DNA of 64,000 bases, taken from NCBI RefSeq assembly GCF_007681555.1, contig NZ_VELE01000001.1, positions 992,001 to 1,056,000 of the forward strand, read 5' to 3'. A program made the translations under genes and the position numbers. Below are positions 52,604 to 61,799 of this stretch, one piece after another (positions within the stretch are counted from its first letter, which is position 1; every line of letters starts with the position of its first letter). Under the pieces are notes generated by a model, which made no database searches, was not told the DNA's origin, and saw only the letters and a program-made list of their open reading frames with translations. Origin of the DNA: Kocuria salsicia. GTDB lineage: Bacteria; Actinomycetota; Actinomycetes; Actinomycetales; Micrococcaceae.

Positions 52604-55489
52604 ATGACAACTCTCCGGGAGGATCTCACCACCCGCGCCGCCTACGTCTCGGACGCCTCGATCTACCGCAGGCTGCCCCGGGCCGTGGCGGAGCCGCGCT
52701 CGGTGCAGGAGGTCCGGGAGCTGCTCGCCACCGCGCGGGAGAACGGCTGGCCCGTGATCTCCCGCGGCGGTGGCACGTCCGTGGCGGGCAACGCCATCGG
52801 CGAGGGTCTGGTGGTCGACACCTCCCGCCACTTCAACCGCATACTGGAGATCGACCCCGCCGCCCGCACGGCGCGGATCGAACCCGGTGTGGTCTGCGAC
52901 CAGTTGCGGGACGCCGCCTCCGAGTTCGGCCTCACCTACGGTCCGGATCCCTCCACGCACTCGCGCTGCACCGTGGGCGGGATGGTGGCCAACAACGCGT
53001 GCGGCTCCCACTCGGTGGCGTGGGGCACGAGCGCCGCGAACCTCGTCTCGCTCACGGTCATGCTCGCCGACGGGCGCCTGGTCACCCTGGATGCCGGTGG
53101 CACCTCGGACGCCGCGCTGACTTCACAGCTTGAGCAGCTGCGGGACTCCCACCTGGCCATGCTGCGCACAGAGCTGGGACAGTTCCCCCGCCAGGTCTCG
53201 GGCTACGGGCTGCACTACCTGCTGCGGGAGAACGGCTTCGACACGGCCAAGGCCTTCGCCGGGTCCGAGGGCACGTGCGGGATCATCACCGAGCTCACCG
53301 TGAAGCTCGTGCCCAGGCCCGCGCACACAGCGCTGGCGGTGATGGGCTTCGAGGACGCGATCGCGGCGGCCACCGCCGCCCCGTCGTTCCGGGTCAGGGG
53401 CGTGACGACCATCGAGGGCATGGGCTCGGACCTCCTCGACGCGCTGCGCACCCGTCCGGGTCAGGAGAACGCCGGCCAGGAGCTGCCCAGCGGCGGCGGG
53501 TGGCTCTACTGCGAGGTCGCCGGAAACACCCCCGAGGAGGCGCTGGAAGCGGCCCGCACGCTGCCCGCCCTGGCTGGGGACGCCGTCGTCGGCTCCGTGG
53601 TGGTGGGCGATCCGGCCCGGGCCCGCGCCCTGTGGCACATCCGCGAGGCCGGCGCGGGCATCGTGACCCGCCTGCCGGACGGCGGCGAGGCGTGGCCCGG
53701 CTGGGAGGACTCCGCAGTGCCCCCGGCGCGGCTGGGCGAGTACTTGGGGGACCTCTACCGCCTGCTGGAAGAGATGGGCCTGCGCGGCATCCCCTTCGGG
53801 CACTTCGGCGAGGGCTGCGTGCACATCCGCATCTCCTTCGACTTCAACACCGAGCCGGGAGTGGCGCAGTACCGGGAGTTCATCGAACGCGCGGCGGAAC
53901 TCGTGCACCGCTACGGCGGATCGGTCTCCGGCGAGCACGGTGACGGCCGCGCCCGCTCGGAGCTGCTGGGCACCATCTACACGCCCGAGGCGCTGAAGAC
54001 CTTCGCCCGGTACAAGCGGATCTTCGACCCTGACAACGTCTTCAACCCCGGGGTGCTCGTGGACCCCGAGCCCATGGACCGCGGCATCCGCCCCGGTCCC
54101 GGTGCGCGGACCTTCGACCTCACGCCCGTGCACGCGTTCTCGCACGACGGCGGCTCCTTCGGCCAGGCCGTGAACCGCTGCGTGGGCGTGGGCGCGTGCC
54201 GCTCGGACAGTGGTGCCATGTGCCCCTCCTTCCACGCCACGGGGGACGAGGTGCACTCCACCCGCGGGCGCATGCGCTCCCTCGCGGAGATGCTGCGCGG
54301 CGAGCACCTCACCGACGGCTGGAAGTCCAAGGAGACCTACGAGGCCCTGGACCTGTGCCTGTCCTGCAAGGCATGCGCCACCGAGTGCCCTGTGAACGTG
54401 GACATGGCCACCTACAAGGCAGAGTTCCTGCACCACCACTTCCGCCAGGGCCTCACCTCCTTCGTGGGGCGCAACCGCCGCCCCATGGCCCACCTGACCA
54501 TGGGGTGGATGCCGCTGCTGATGCGTATCGCCACGGCCGTCCCCGGCTCCCTGCGTGCGGTCAACGTTCTGGAGCGGTTCGCCCCGGTGGAGGCACTGAC
54601 CAAGAAGCTCGGTGGGATCGAGCCACGACGGCGCATGATCCGCTTCAACGACACGCCCCTGACCTCGTGGTTCAGGGACCGCACCCGGCACGACGCCGCG
54701 GCGGGCCGGGCACGCGGTGGCGCGCGGGCGTCGTCGTCGAACGAGCAGCCGTCCGTGGTGCTGTGGCCGGACACCTTCACCAACTTCTCCGCGGACGGAC
54801 CTGGCAAGGCCGCCGTGGAGGTGCTCGAGGCCATGGGCTACCGCGTGCTGATGCCCATGGGGAACGTGTGCTGCGGGCTCACGTGGCACTCCACCGGCCA
54901 GCTGGACATGACCCGCCGGACGCTGCTGCAGACCTTGGACGTGATGGCGCCGCTGATCGAGGCGGGGTACCCGATCATCGGGCTGGAGCCCTCCTGCACG
55001 GTGATGCTGCAGCACGAGATCACCGAGCTGCTGCCGGAGGACCCGCGGGCCCACGCGGTGCGCGGGCTGACCGTGTCCCTGGGGGAGTTCGCGGCGAAGC
55101 ACCTGCAGGACGGCGGGGACTGGCCGTTCGACACGCTGCAGACGCGCCAGGGACCGAGCAGCGCAGTGTGCCAGGTGCACTGCCACGAGAAGTCCCTGGG
55201 GGACTACTCGCCGGAACTGACGGTGTTGGGCGAGCTGGGTGTGGACACCTCCGTGGTGGGCGGCGGGTGCTGCGGGCTCGCTGGGAACTGGGGATTCGAG
55301 CCGGGTCACTACGAGGTCTCCCAGCGCCTCGGCGAGCGCAACCTGTTCCCCGCAATCCGTTCCGCGGAGCCCGGGACGATCGTGCTGGCGGACGGCTTCT
55401 CGTGCCGCACGCAGATCGCGCAGGGCACGGATGCGGAAGGAGTTCACCTGGCACAGGTGATGCGTGCCGCATTGCGGGCTGAAAAGTAG
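52604..55489 (+). CDS. FAD-linked dehydrogenase fused to a GlpC-type Fe-S domain (D-2-hydroxy acid/D-lactate dehydrogenase family)
   Basis: 961 residues from the ATG at 52604. N-terminal half: PCMH/VAO-type FAD domain with RGGGTSVAGNAIGEGLVVD and GGMVANNACGSHS, and FAD-oxidase C domain with GHFGEGCVHIRISFD and GSVSGEHGDGRARSELL. C-terminal half: two 4Fe-4S motifs (the second CLSCKACATECPVNV; the first CVGVGACR...MCPSF) and two CCG domains (NVCCGLTWHSTGQLD, GGCCGLAGNWGFE). This architecture is that of YdiJ and related D-2-hydroxyglutarate/D-lactate dehydrogenases that pass electrons to quinone or another carrier. The exact substrate is unknown. A loop near 700 has a Ser/Ala/Arg insert. Confidence 0.9.
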   Translation: MTTLREDLTTRAAYVSDASIYRRLPRAVAEPRSVQEVRELLATARENGWPVISRGGGTSVAGNAIGEGLVVDTSRHFNRILEIDPAARTARIEPGVVCDQLRDAASEFGLTYGPDPSTHSRCTVGGMVANNACGSHSVAWGTSAANLVSLTVMLADGRLVTLDAGGTSDAALTSQLEQLRDSHLAMLRTELGQFPRQVSGYGLHYLLRENGFDTAKAFAGSEGTCGIITELTVKLVPRPAHTALAVMGFEDAIAAATAAPSFRVRGVTTIEGMGSDLLDALRTRPGQENAGQELPSGGGWLYCEVAGNTPEEALEAARTLPALAGDAVVGSVVVGDPARARALWHIREAGAGIVTRLPDGGEAWPGWEDSAVPPARLGEYLGDLYRLLEEMGLRGIPFGHFGEGCVHIRISFDFNTEPGVAQYREFIERAAELVHRYGGSVSGEHGDGRARSELLGTIYTPEALKTFARYKRIFDPDNVFNPGVLVDPEPMDRGIRPGPGARTFDLTPVHAFSHDGGSFGQAVNRCVGVGACRSDSGAMCPSFHATGDEVHSTRGRMRSLAEMLRGEHLTDGWKSKETYEALDLCLSCKACATECPVNVDMATYKAEFLHHHFRQGLTSFVGRNRRPMAHLTMGWMPLLMRIATAVPGSLRAVNVLERFAPVEALTKKLGGIEPRRRMIRFNDTPLTSWFRDRTRHDAAAGRARGGARASSSNEQPSVVLWPDTFTNFSADGPGKAAVEVLEAMGYRVLMPMGNVCCGLTWHSTGQLDMTRRTLLQTLDVMAPLIEAGYPIIGLEPSCTVMLQHEITELLPEDPRAHAVRGLTVSLGEFAAKHLQDGGDWPFDTLQTRQGPSSAVCQVHCHEKSLGDYSPELTVLGELGVDTSVVGGGCCGLAGNWGFEPGHYEVSQRLGERNLFPAIRSAEPGTIVLADGFSCRTQIAQGTDAEGVHLAQVMRAALRAEK

Positions 55490-55501
55490 GACACTGTTGC
55501 C

Positions 55502-56275
55502 ATGATCACCACATCGCCCACCCCCAGGGGCACCCGTTCCGCCACCCGTCCGCTGCTTGCCGTGACCGCGCTGAGTGCGCTGCTCGTGCTCTCCGCGTGC
55601 GGCTCTTCGGACGACCCCCCCTCCGAGAACTCGTCCGGATCCGCGGCCCCGAGCAGCAGCACCTTCCCGAGCTCCGCGTCCCCCAGCGCCGCGGACGCGA
55701 GCGGCTCGGCGTCCCCCACGCCGTCGTCCTCCGAGCAGACTGCACAGGCCGCCGAGGCCTCCCAGTCCGAGCCGGAGGAGACCCGCAGGGCCTCCGCTCC
55801 GGAGGTCGGGATGCCCACGGCCAGCCCGTTCGACCAGCAGAAGGCCGACGCCCAGGCGGGTGCGGGCACGTGCGCGGCGGGCCAGCTCAGCGGTTCCGCG
55901 GCGCCCCAGCAGGGCGCGGCGGGCCACGTCATCGCGAGCGTCACCCTGACCAACACCGGCTCCACGCCCTGCACACTCAGCGGCTACCCGGGCGTCTCGT
56001 TCGTGAACGCGAGCGGTGCGGCGGTGGGTGCCCCCGCCTCCCGCGAGGAGACCGGCGGCGCGGGCGCCGTCGTGCTGCAGCCGGGCGCCTCGGCCACGTC
56101 CAGTCTGCAGATCACCCAGCCCGGTGTGGTCGGGCAGGTGTGCAACCCGCAGGACGTCACGGGCCTGCGCGTCTACCCGCCGGGCAGCTACGACTCGCTG
56201 GTCCTCTCCTACCCGGGCCAGGCGTGCGGCAACCCGAAGGTCTCCCAGCTGCAGGTCAGGGCATTTGGGTCCTGA
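55502..56275 (+). CDS. DUF4232 lipoprotein
   Basis: 257 residues. Lipoprotein signal with lipobox LSAC, a Ser/Pro-rich linker of about 70 residues, then the DUF4232 beta domain with HVIASVTLTNTGSTPCTLSGYPGVSFVN and VLQPGASATSSLQI, with paired cysteines (TCAAG, PCTL, VCNP, ACGN) likely to form disulphides. Anchored to the outer face of the membrane; function unknown. Its 3' end overlaps the start of the helicase frame by 11 bases. Confidence 0.85.
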   Translation: MITTSPTPRGTRSATRPLLAVTALSALLVLSACGSSDDPPSENSSGSAAPSSSTFPSSASPSAADASGSASPTPSSSEQTAQAAEASQSEPEETRRASAPEVGMPTASPFDQQKADAQAGAGTCAAGQLSGSAAPQQGAAGHVIASVTLTNTGSTPCTLSGYPGVSFVNASGAAVGAPASREETGGAGAVVLQPGASATSSLQITQPGVVGQVCNPQDVTGLRVYPPGSYDSLVLSYPGQACGNPKVSQLQVRAFGS

Positions 56276-59200
56276 TCCGGTTCTGAACCTCTTCTCCCCT
56301 GCGACCGCGCAGTGGTTCGGGGCCGCGTTCGGCGGCCCCACGGCCGCCCAACGCGGTGCATGGGAGGCCGTGGCGGCGGGCCACCACGCCCTCGTGGTGG
56401 CCCCCACCGGCTCCGGCAAGACACTGGCCGCGTTCCTGTGGTCCATCGACCGCCTGCTCGGCGCCAAGTCCGCGTCGGCACTCCCCTCTGGCACCTCCGA
56501 CGACGACACCGCGGCGTCCGGTGCCGTTCCCGCGGGCAGTGTGCGGACGGCGTCGGGAACGCCCGAGACCCCTCCCGCACGGCTCCGCGCCCCTTCTGGC
56601 ACGGACCGCGAGGAGTTCCCGGACGAGGACCGCACCACGGTGCTCTACATCTCCCCGCTCAAGGCCCTGGGCGTGGATGTGGAGCGCAACCTGCGTGCGC
56701 CGCTGATCGGCATCACCCAGGCTGTGAAGGCCACCGGGGGCGATCCCCCGGAGATCTCCGTGGGCGTGCGCTCCGGGGACACCCCGCAGGCGATCCGCCG
56801 CGCCCTGCTGGCCCACCCGCCGGACATCCTCATCACCACCCCGGAATCCCTCTACCTCATGCTCACGTCCAAGGCGCGGGAGACGCTGCGCCACGTGGAC
56901 ACGGTGATCATCGACGAGGTCCACGCCGTGGCGGGCACCAAGCGCGGCGCGCACCTGGCGGTGAGCCTCGAACGCCTCGACGACCTGCTGGAGCGGCCCG
57001 CGCAGCGCATCGGGCTCTCGGCGACCGTGGAGCCGGTGGACACCGTGGCCGGGTTCCTGGGCGGTTCGCAGCCCGTGGACGTGGTGCGGCCCCCGTCCGA
57101 GAAGACGTGGGACCTCACTGTCTCCGTGCCGATCCCGGACATGACCGTGCTGGGCGGGGCGGCGGCGTCGCCGTCCGCGGATGGTTCCGCCGCGCTGGAC
57201 GGGAACCTGGACGCCCCCGGGCAGCAGGCCACCGCGTCCATCTGGCCGCACGTGGAGGAGCGGATCGTGGACCTCGTGGAGGCGCACCGCTCCACGATCG
57301 TCTTCGCCAACTCGCGCGGGCTCGCGGAGAAGCTGACCGCGCGGCTCAACGAGATCCACGAGTTCCGTCTGGAGAACGCCGCCGAGCAGGCTCGCGGTGG
57401 CGGCGGGAATGACCGCGAGGGCGGCGATCCCGTGGCCGTGGGCGACGCACTGAATGGCCTGCTGGTCGAGAGCGGGCGGCGGGCCGCGGGAGTCGCTGTC
57501 GAGGGGGGCGCCGTCGCCCCCGGACCCGCACCACACGCCGCGATCCCGCGCCAGACCAACCGTTACGAGGGCACCTCCCCCGTGCTCGCGCGCGCGCACC
57601 ACGGTTCGGTGTCCAAGGACCAGCGCACCCTGATCGAGGAGGACCTGAAGACCGGGCGGCTGCGCTGCGTGGTGGCCACGTCCTCCCTGGAGCTGGGGAT
57701 CGACATGGGCCACGTGGACCTCGTGGTGCAGATCGAGGCCCCGTTCTCCGCGTCGTCGGGACTTCAGCGCGTGGGCCGCGCCGGGCACCAGGTGGGCGAG
57801 GTGTCGGTCGGGCGGATCTACCCCAAGCACCGCGGGGACGTGCGGGACGCCGCCGTGATCGCGGAGCAGATGCTCGCGGGGAACCTGGAGCCGCTCAGCG
57901 TGCCCGCGAATCCCCTGGACATCCTCGCCCAGCAGACCGTCTCCGCGGTCTCGGCGGAGGACGTGGACGTGGAGGCCTGGTACGACACCGTGCGCCGCAG
58001 CGCCCCGTTCCGCTCCCTGCCGCGTTCCGCGTACGACGCCGTGCTGGACCTTCTCGCCGGGCGGTACCCCTCCGACGAGTTCGCCCAGCTGCGCCCACGC
58101 CTGGTGTGGGACCGCGAGACCAGCACCCTGCAGGCCCGCCCCGGCGCGCTGCGCCTGGCGGTGACCAGCGGCGGCACGATCCCGGACCGCGGCCTGTTCC
58201 CCGTCTTCCTCGTGGGCGAGCAGGACTCCAAGTCCCCCAAGCGCGTGGGCGAGCTGGACGAGGAGATGGTCTACGAGTCCCGCGTGGGGGACGTGATCGC
58301 CCTGGGTGCGTCCAGCTGGCGGATCGAGGAGATCACGCACAACCGGGTGGTCGTGGCGCCGGCCCCGGGTGTTCCGGGCAAGCTGCCCTTCTGGCACGGG
58401 GACGGACTGGGGCGGCCCGTAGAGCTGGGGCACGCCGTCGGGCGCTTCACCCGCGAGCTCGCAGGCGCGGCGGCGCCCGAGGCCCGCGAGCGCCTGGCCG
58501 CCTCCGGCCTGGACGAGTGGGCGCAGGACAACCTGCTGGCGTACCTGGCGGAGCAGCGCGAGTCCACGGAGCACGTTCCCGACGACCGCACGCTGATGGT
58601 CGAGCGCTTCCGGGACGAGCTCGGGGACTGGCGCGTGGTGCTGCACAGCCCGTTCGGCACGCCGGTGCACGGGCCGTGGGCGCTGGCCGTCCGTGCCCGG
58701 CTGGACGAGCGCTGGGGTCTGGATGCCTCCGCCCAGGCCGCGGACGACGGCATCGTGCTGCGCGTGCCCGCCACGGACGAGGAGCCCCCCGGTGCGGAGC
58801 TGTTCCTCTTCGAGCCGGAGGAGCTCGAGCAGATCGTCACCGAGGAGGTGGGCGGTTCCGCGTTGTTCGCGTCCCGGTTCCGGGAGAACGCAGCCCGCGC
58901 CCTTCTGCTGCCGCGCGCGGACCCCGGCAAGCGCACGCCGCTGTGGCAGCAGCGCCAGCGCTCGGCGCAGCTGCTGGACGTCGCACGGAAGTACCCGCAG
59001 TTCCCGATCATCCTGGAGACGGTGCGCGAATGCCTTCAGGACGTGTACGACGTCCCCGCCCTGCTGCAGCTGCAGCGGGACCTGGCCGGGCGGAAGCTGC
59101 GGGTGGTGGAGACCACCACGGACTCCCCCTCGCCCTTCGCTCGCACCCTGCTGTTCGGGTACGTGGCGCAGTTCCTCTACGAGGGCGACTCCCCGCTGGC

Positions 59201-61517
59201 CGAGCGCAAGGCCGCCGCGCTGTCCCTGGACCCGGCCCTGCTCAACGAGCTGCTGGGCCGCGCCGAGCTGCGCGAGCTGCTGGACCCCGAGGTCATCGAG
59301 ACCACCGTCCTGCAGCTGCAGCGCCTTGCCCCGGACCGCCGCCTGCGCGGGGTCGAGGGTGCAGCGGATCTGCTGCGCCTGCTCGGCCCCATGACCGCCG
59401 ACGACGCCGCCCTGCGCCTGCGCGGGGACGGTTCCGTTCCTGCGGGGTCGGCGGCCGCGGGGTCCGCCTCCACCGGGGCAGGTGCCGCACCTCCCGACAC
59501 TCCGGCACCCAGCACCGAGGCGTCGGAGGCGGCGTCGTTAGCGGCGTTGGAGGCGGCGAGCACCGCCGCGTCCGCCCGGATCGGCGACGGAGGCGGCCCT
59601 GAGGACGAGGAGGACACGGGGCGGGCCGAGGACCCCGCGTACCGGGCAATCTCCCCGGAGGCCGCGCGCGAGCTGCTGGACGCCCTCGTGGACACCAACC
59701 GCGCGATCGTGCTGCGCGTGGGCGGGCGCGAGGTGTACTGCGCGGTGGAGGACGCCGCCCGGATGCGGGACGCGCTCGGTCAGCCCCTGCCCATGGGGGT
59801 GCCGCTCGCGTTCCTGGAACCGGTCGCGGATCCCGTGGGGGACCTCGTCTCCCGGTATGCCCGGACGCACGGGCCGTTCAGTGTGGCCGAGGCCGCGCAG
59901 GCCCTGAGCCTGGGCCCCGCCGTGGTGGAGTCCGCGCTGCGGTCCCTGGCCAGGCAGCGGCGCGTGAGCGAGGGGGCGTTCCGCCCGAGCGGTGACCCGG
60001 CCGCGTCGGACTCGGAGTGGTGCGACATCGAGGTGCTGCGGACCCTGCGGCGTCGTTCGCTGGCGGCCCTGCGCGCGGACGTGGAGCCGGTGGACCCGCA
60101 GGCGTACGCCACGTTCCTGCCTGCGTGGCAGCACGCCGTGAAGGGGCACCAGCTGCGCGGGCTGGACGGGGTGATGACCGTGATCGACCAGCTCGCCGGG
60201 GTGCCGATCCCGGCGTCCGCGTGGGAGCCGCTCGTGCTCGCGCAGCGTGTGGTGGACTACCGGCCCGCCATGCTGGACGAGCTCATGGCCACGGGCGAGG
60301 TCATCTTCTCCGGCGCCGGGTCCCTGGGTACCGAGGACGGCTGGGTGGCGTTCCACCTGGCCGAGTCCGCGGAGCTCTCGCTGCCGCCCGTTGCGCAGCT
60401 GGACGCCACCGCGGAAGCCCTGGACTCTGCGCTCGAACGGGAGCTGCTGACGGTCCTGCAGGGCGGTGGCGCGTACTTCGCGTGGCAGCTGATCCAGCCC
60501 CTCGCCGCCGCGGGCGTGAGCGTGGACATGCCCCAGCTGCGCACTGCGCTGTGGAACCTGCTGTGGGCGGGGCTGATCACCAACGACACGTACGCCCCGG
60601 TGCGCGCGCTGATCTCCGGTGGTCACTCCGCGCACAAGACGCCCAAGCGGCCGGGGCGTTCCCGCTCGGCCGGGCGCCGGGGTGCGGCGCGGTTGCGCGC
60701 GGTGGGTCGTGGTCCGGCCGGCTTCGACCCCGCGGGTTCCTCCGACGACGCGGCTCCGTCCGGCACGCGCGTGGTCCGCGCCTCCGGGGGCGGCGAGGAG
60801 CGCACGACGGCGGGCCGGTGGTCCGTGCTGCGCCCCGAGCCCCTGAACCCCACGGTGCGGGCGCAGGCCCAGGCGGAGCTGCTGCTGGACCGCTACGGGA
60901 TCCTCACGCGTGGACCCGTGGCGGTGGAGGACGTCCCCGGCGGGTTCTCGACGGTCTACAAGGTGCTGCGTGCCCTGGAGGACGCGGGGCGGGCGCGGCG
61001 CGGCTACTTCATCGAGGGTCTCGGGGCCGCCCAGTTCACGCAACCGGCAACGGTTGATGTGTTGCGCAGCTTCACGGACGACGACGCCGCTCGCAAGGCC
61101 GATCCCCAGGTCCTCGCCCTCGCGGCCACGGACCCCGCGAACCCGTACGGCGCGGCGCTGGACTGGCCGGAGGCGGTGGTGCTGGAGTCCAGCACAAAGC
61201 ACCGGCCGGGGCGCAAGGCCGGTGCCGTGGTGATGCTCGTGGACGGCGCGCTGACCCTGTACCTGGAGCGCGGCGGCAAGACGGCGCTGGCGTTCGTCTC
61301 GGACCCCGCACTGCTCCACCTCGCGGCGGAGGCCGTGGCCGCTCTCGTGCAGCGCAAGGCCGTGGACTCGCTGGTGGTGGAGAAGGTCAACGGGGACTCG
61401 GTGCTCTCCTCGGAGGAGCTCGTCACCGCGGTGCGGGACGGGCTGCTCGCGGGCGGCTTCTACCAGACGCCCAAGGGCGTGCGGATGCGGGCGCCCGTGG
61501 GTGGGGGCAGGTCCTGA
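56265..61517 (+). CDS. lhr: Lhr-family ATP-dependent DNA helicase
   Basis: About 1750 residues. No ATG or GTG exists near the start; a TTG at 56265, inside the end of the DUF4232 gene, or a CTG at 56283, must be used, since ATAQWFGAAFGGPTAAQRGAW matches the Lhr N-terminus. Helicase core: APTGSGKTLAAFLW (Walker A, about 45), IIDEVHAV (about 216), GLSATV, ANSRGLAEKL, ATSSLELGIDMG and GLQRVGRAGHQVG. Then the winged helix and Lhr-specific C-terminal part (PEAVVLESSTKHRPGRKAGAVVMLVDG near the end). Two low-complexity inserts (about 70-110 and 1055-1120) and one near 1440-1530 interrupt it. Lhr acts in DNA repair in mycobacteria and pseudomonads. Confidence 0.92.
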   Translation: MGPDPVLNLFSPATAQWFGAAFGGPTAAQRGAWEAVAAGHHALVVAPTGSGKTLAAFLWSIDRLLGAKSASALPSGTSDDDTAASGAVPAGSVRTASGTPETPPARLRAPSGTDREEFPDEDRTTVLYISPLKALGVDVERNLRAPLIGITQAVKATGGDPPEISVGVRSGDTPQAIRRALLAHPPDILITTPESLYLMLTSKARETLRHVDTVIIDEVHAVAGTKRGAHLAVSLERLDDLLERPAQRIGLSATVEPVDTVAGFLGGSQPVDVVRPPSEKTWDLTVSVPIPDMTVLGGAAASPSADGSAALDGNLDAPGQQATASIWPHVEERIVDLVEAHRSTIVFANSRGLAEKLTARLNEIHEFRLENAAEQARGGGGNDREGGDPVAVGDALNGLLVESGRRAAGVAVEGGAVAPGPAPHAAIPRQTNRYEGTSPVLARAHHGSVSKDQRTLIEEDLKTGRLRCVVATSSLELGIDMGHVDLVVQIEAPFSASSGLQRVGRAGHQVGEVSVGRIYPKHRGDVRDAAVIAEQMLAGNLEPLSVPANPLDILAQQTVSAVSAEDVDVEAWYDTVRRSAPFRSLPRSAYDAVLDLLAGRYPSDEFAQLRPRLVWDRETSTLQARPGALRLAVTSGGTIPDRGLFPVFLVGEQDSKSPKRVGELDEEMVYESRVGDVIALGASSWRIEEITHNRVVVAPAPGVPGKLPFWHGDGLGRPVELGHAVGRFTRELAGAAAPEARERLAASGLDEWAQDNLLAYLAEQRESTEHVPDDRTLMVERFRDELGDWRVVLHSPFGTPVHGPWALAVRARLDERWGLDASAQAADDGIVLRVPATDEEPPGAELFLFEPEELEQIVTEEVGGSALFASRFRENAARALLLPRADPGKRTPLWQQRQRSAQLLDVARKYPQFPIILETVRECLQDVYDVPALLQLQRDLAGRKLRVVETTTDSPSPFARTLLFGYVAQFLYEGDSPLAERKAAALSLDPALLNELLGRAELRELLDPEVIETTVLQLQRLAPDRRLRGVEGAADLLRLLGPMTADDAALRLRGDGSVPAGSAAAGSASTGAGAAPPDTPAPSTEASEAASLAALEAASTAASARIGDGGGPEDEEDTGRAEDPAYRAISPEAARELLDALVDTNRAIVLRVGGREVYCAVEDAARMRDALGQPLPMGVPLAFLEPVADPVGDLVSRYARTHGPFSVAEAAQALSLGPAVVESALRSLARQRRVSEGAFRPSGDPAASDSEWCDIEVLRTLRRRSLAALRADVEPVDPQAYATFLPAWQHAVKGHQLRGLDGVMTVIDQLAGVPIPASAWEPLVLAQRVVDYRPAMLDELMATGEVIFSGAGSLGTEDGWVAFHLAESAELSLPPVAQLDATAEALDSALERELLTVLQGGGAYFAWQLIQPLAAAGVSVDMPQLRTALWNLLWAGLITNDTYAPVRALISGGHSAHKTPKRPGRSRSAGRRGAARLRAVGRGPAGFDPAGSSDDAAPSGTRVVRASGGGEERTTAGRWSVLRPEPLNPTVRAQAQAELLLDRYGILTRGPVAVEDVPGGFSTVYKVLRALEDAGRARRGYFIEGLGAAQFTQPATVDVLRSFTDDDAARKADPQVLALAATDPANPYGAALDWPEAVVLESSTKHRPGRKAGAVVMLVDGALTLYLERGGKTALAFVSDPALLHLAAEAVAALVQRKAVDSLVVEKVNGDSVLSSEELVTAVRDGLLAGGFYQTPKGVRMRAPVGGGRS

Positions 61518-61564
61518 CTTCTGCGGTCGTCCCTATCCCCCCAGGGTGATACCGCCCCGACACC

Positions 61565-61699
61565 ATGGCTCTCATGGCCATGACGTTGCGACTGACGGAC
61601 GAGCACGTTCTCGTCGGCCTCGCGTAGGCCGACGGCAACAGCCGGCAGGACGCGGTGATCCGCGCCATCCGTGGGGTGGCCGCACGCCTGGATCGACCA
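61565..61699 (+). pseudogene. Remnant of a ribbon-helix-helix antitoxin-like gene with in-frame TAG
   Basis: From the ATG the frame reads MALMAMTLRLTDEHVLVGLA, then TAG (61625-61627), then ADGNSRQDAVIRAIRGVAARL. Joined, this is the standard ribbon-helix-helix protein pattern (beta strand MTLRLTDE, then two helices). A few residues expected between DE and the Leu appear lost as well. No toxin gene follows; the frame runs into the glycosylase gene. A broken antitoxin is the best reading. Confidence 0.6.
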
Positions 61700-61799
61700 T
61701 CCGCGACACCACGGGCCCCGCCGTCCACAAGGGCCATTCGGCCACGCTTGGGGAGTCACGACGTACGCTGATCGCCACACCCACAACCCAGGAGGCCCC

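Noticed and set aside
53123-56638. 1171-codon open frame on the minus strand
   Set aside because: It is the reverse shadow of the FAD dehydrogenase and lipoprotein genes; composition is GC-driven and no domain is recognisable.
31998-61627. Amber read-through or pyrrolysine decoding to explain the two in-frame TAGs
   Set aside because: The pyruvate-kinase-like gene also has a frameshift and the antitoxin frame lacks residues, so decay is simpler.
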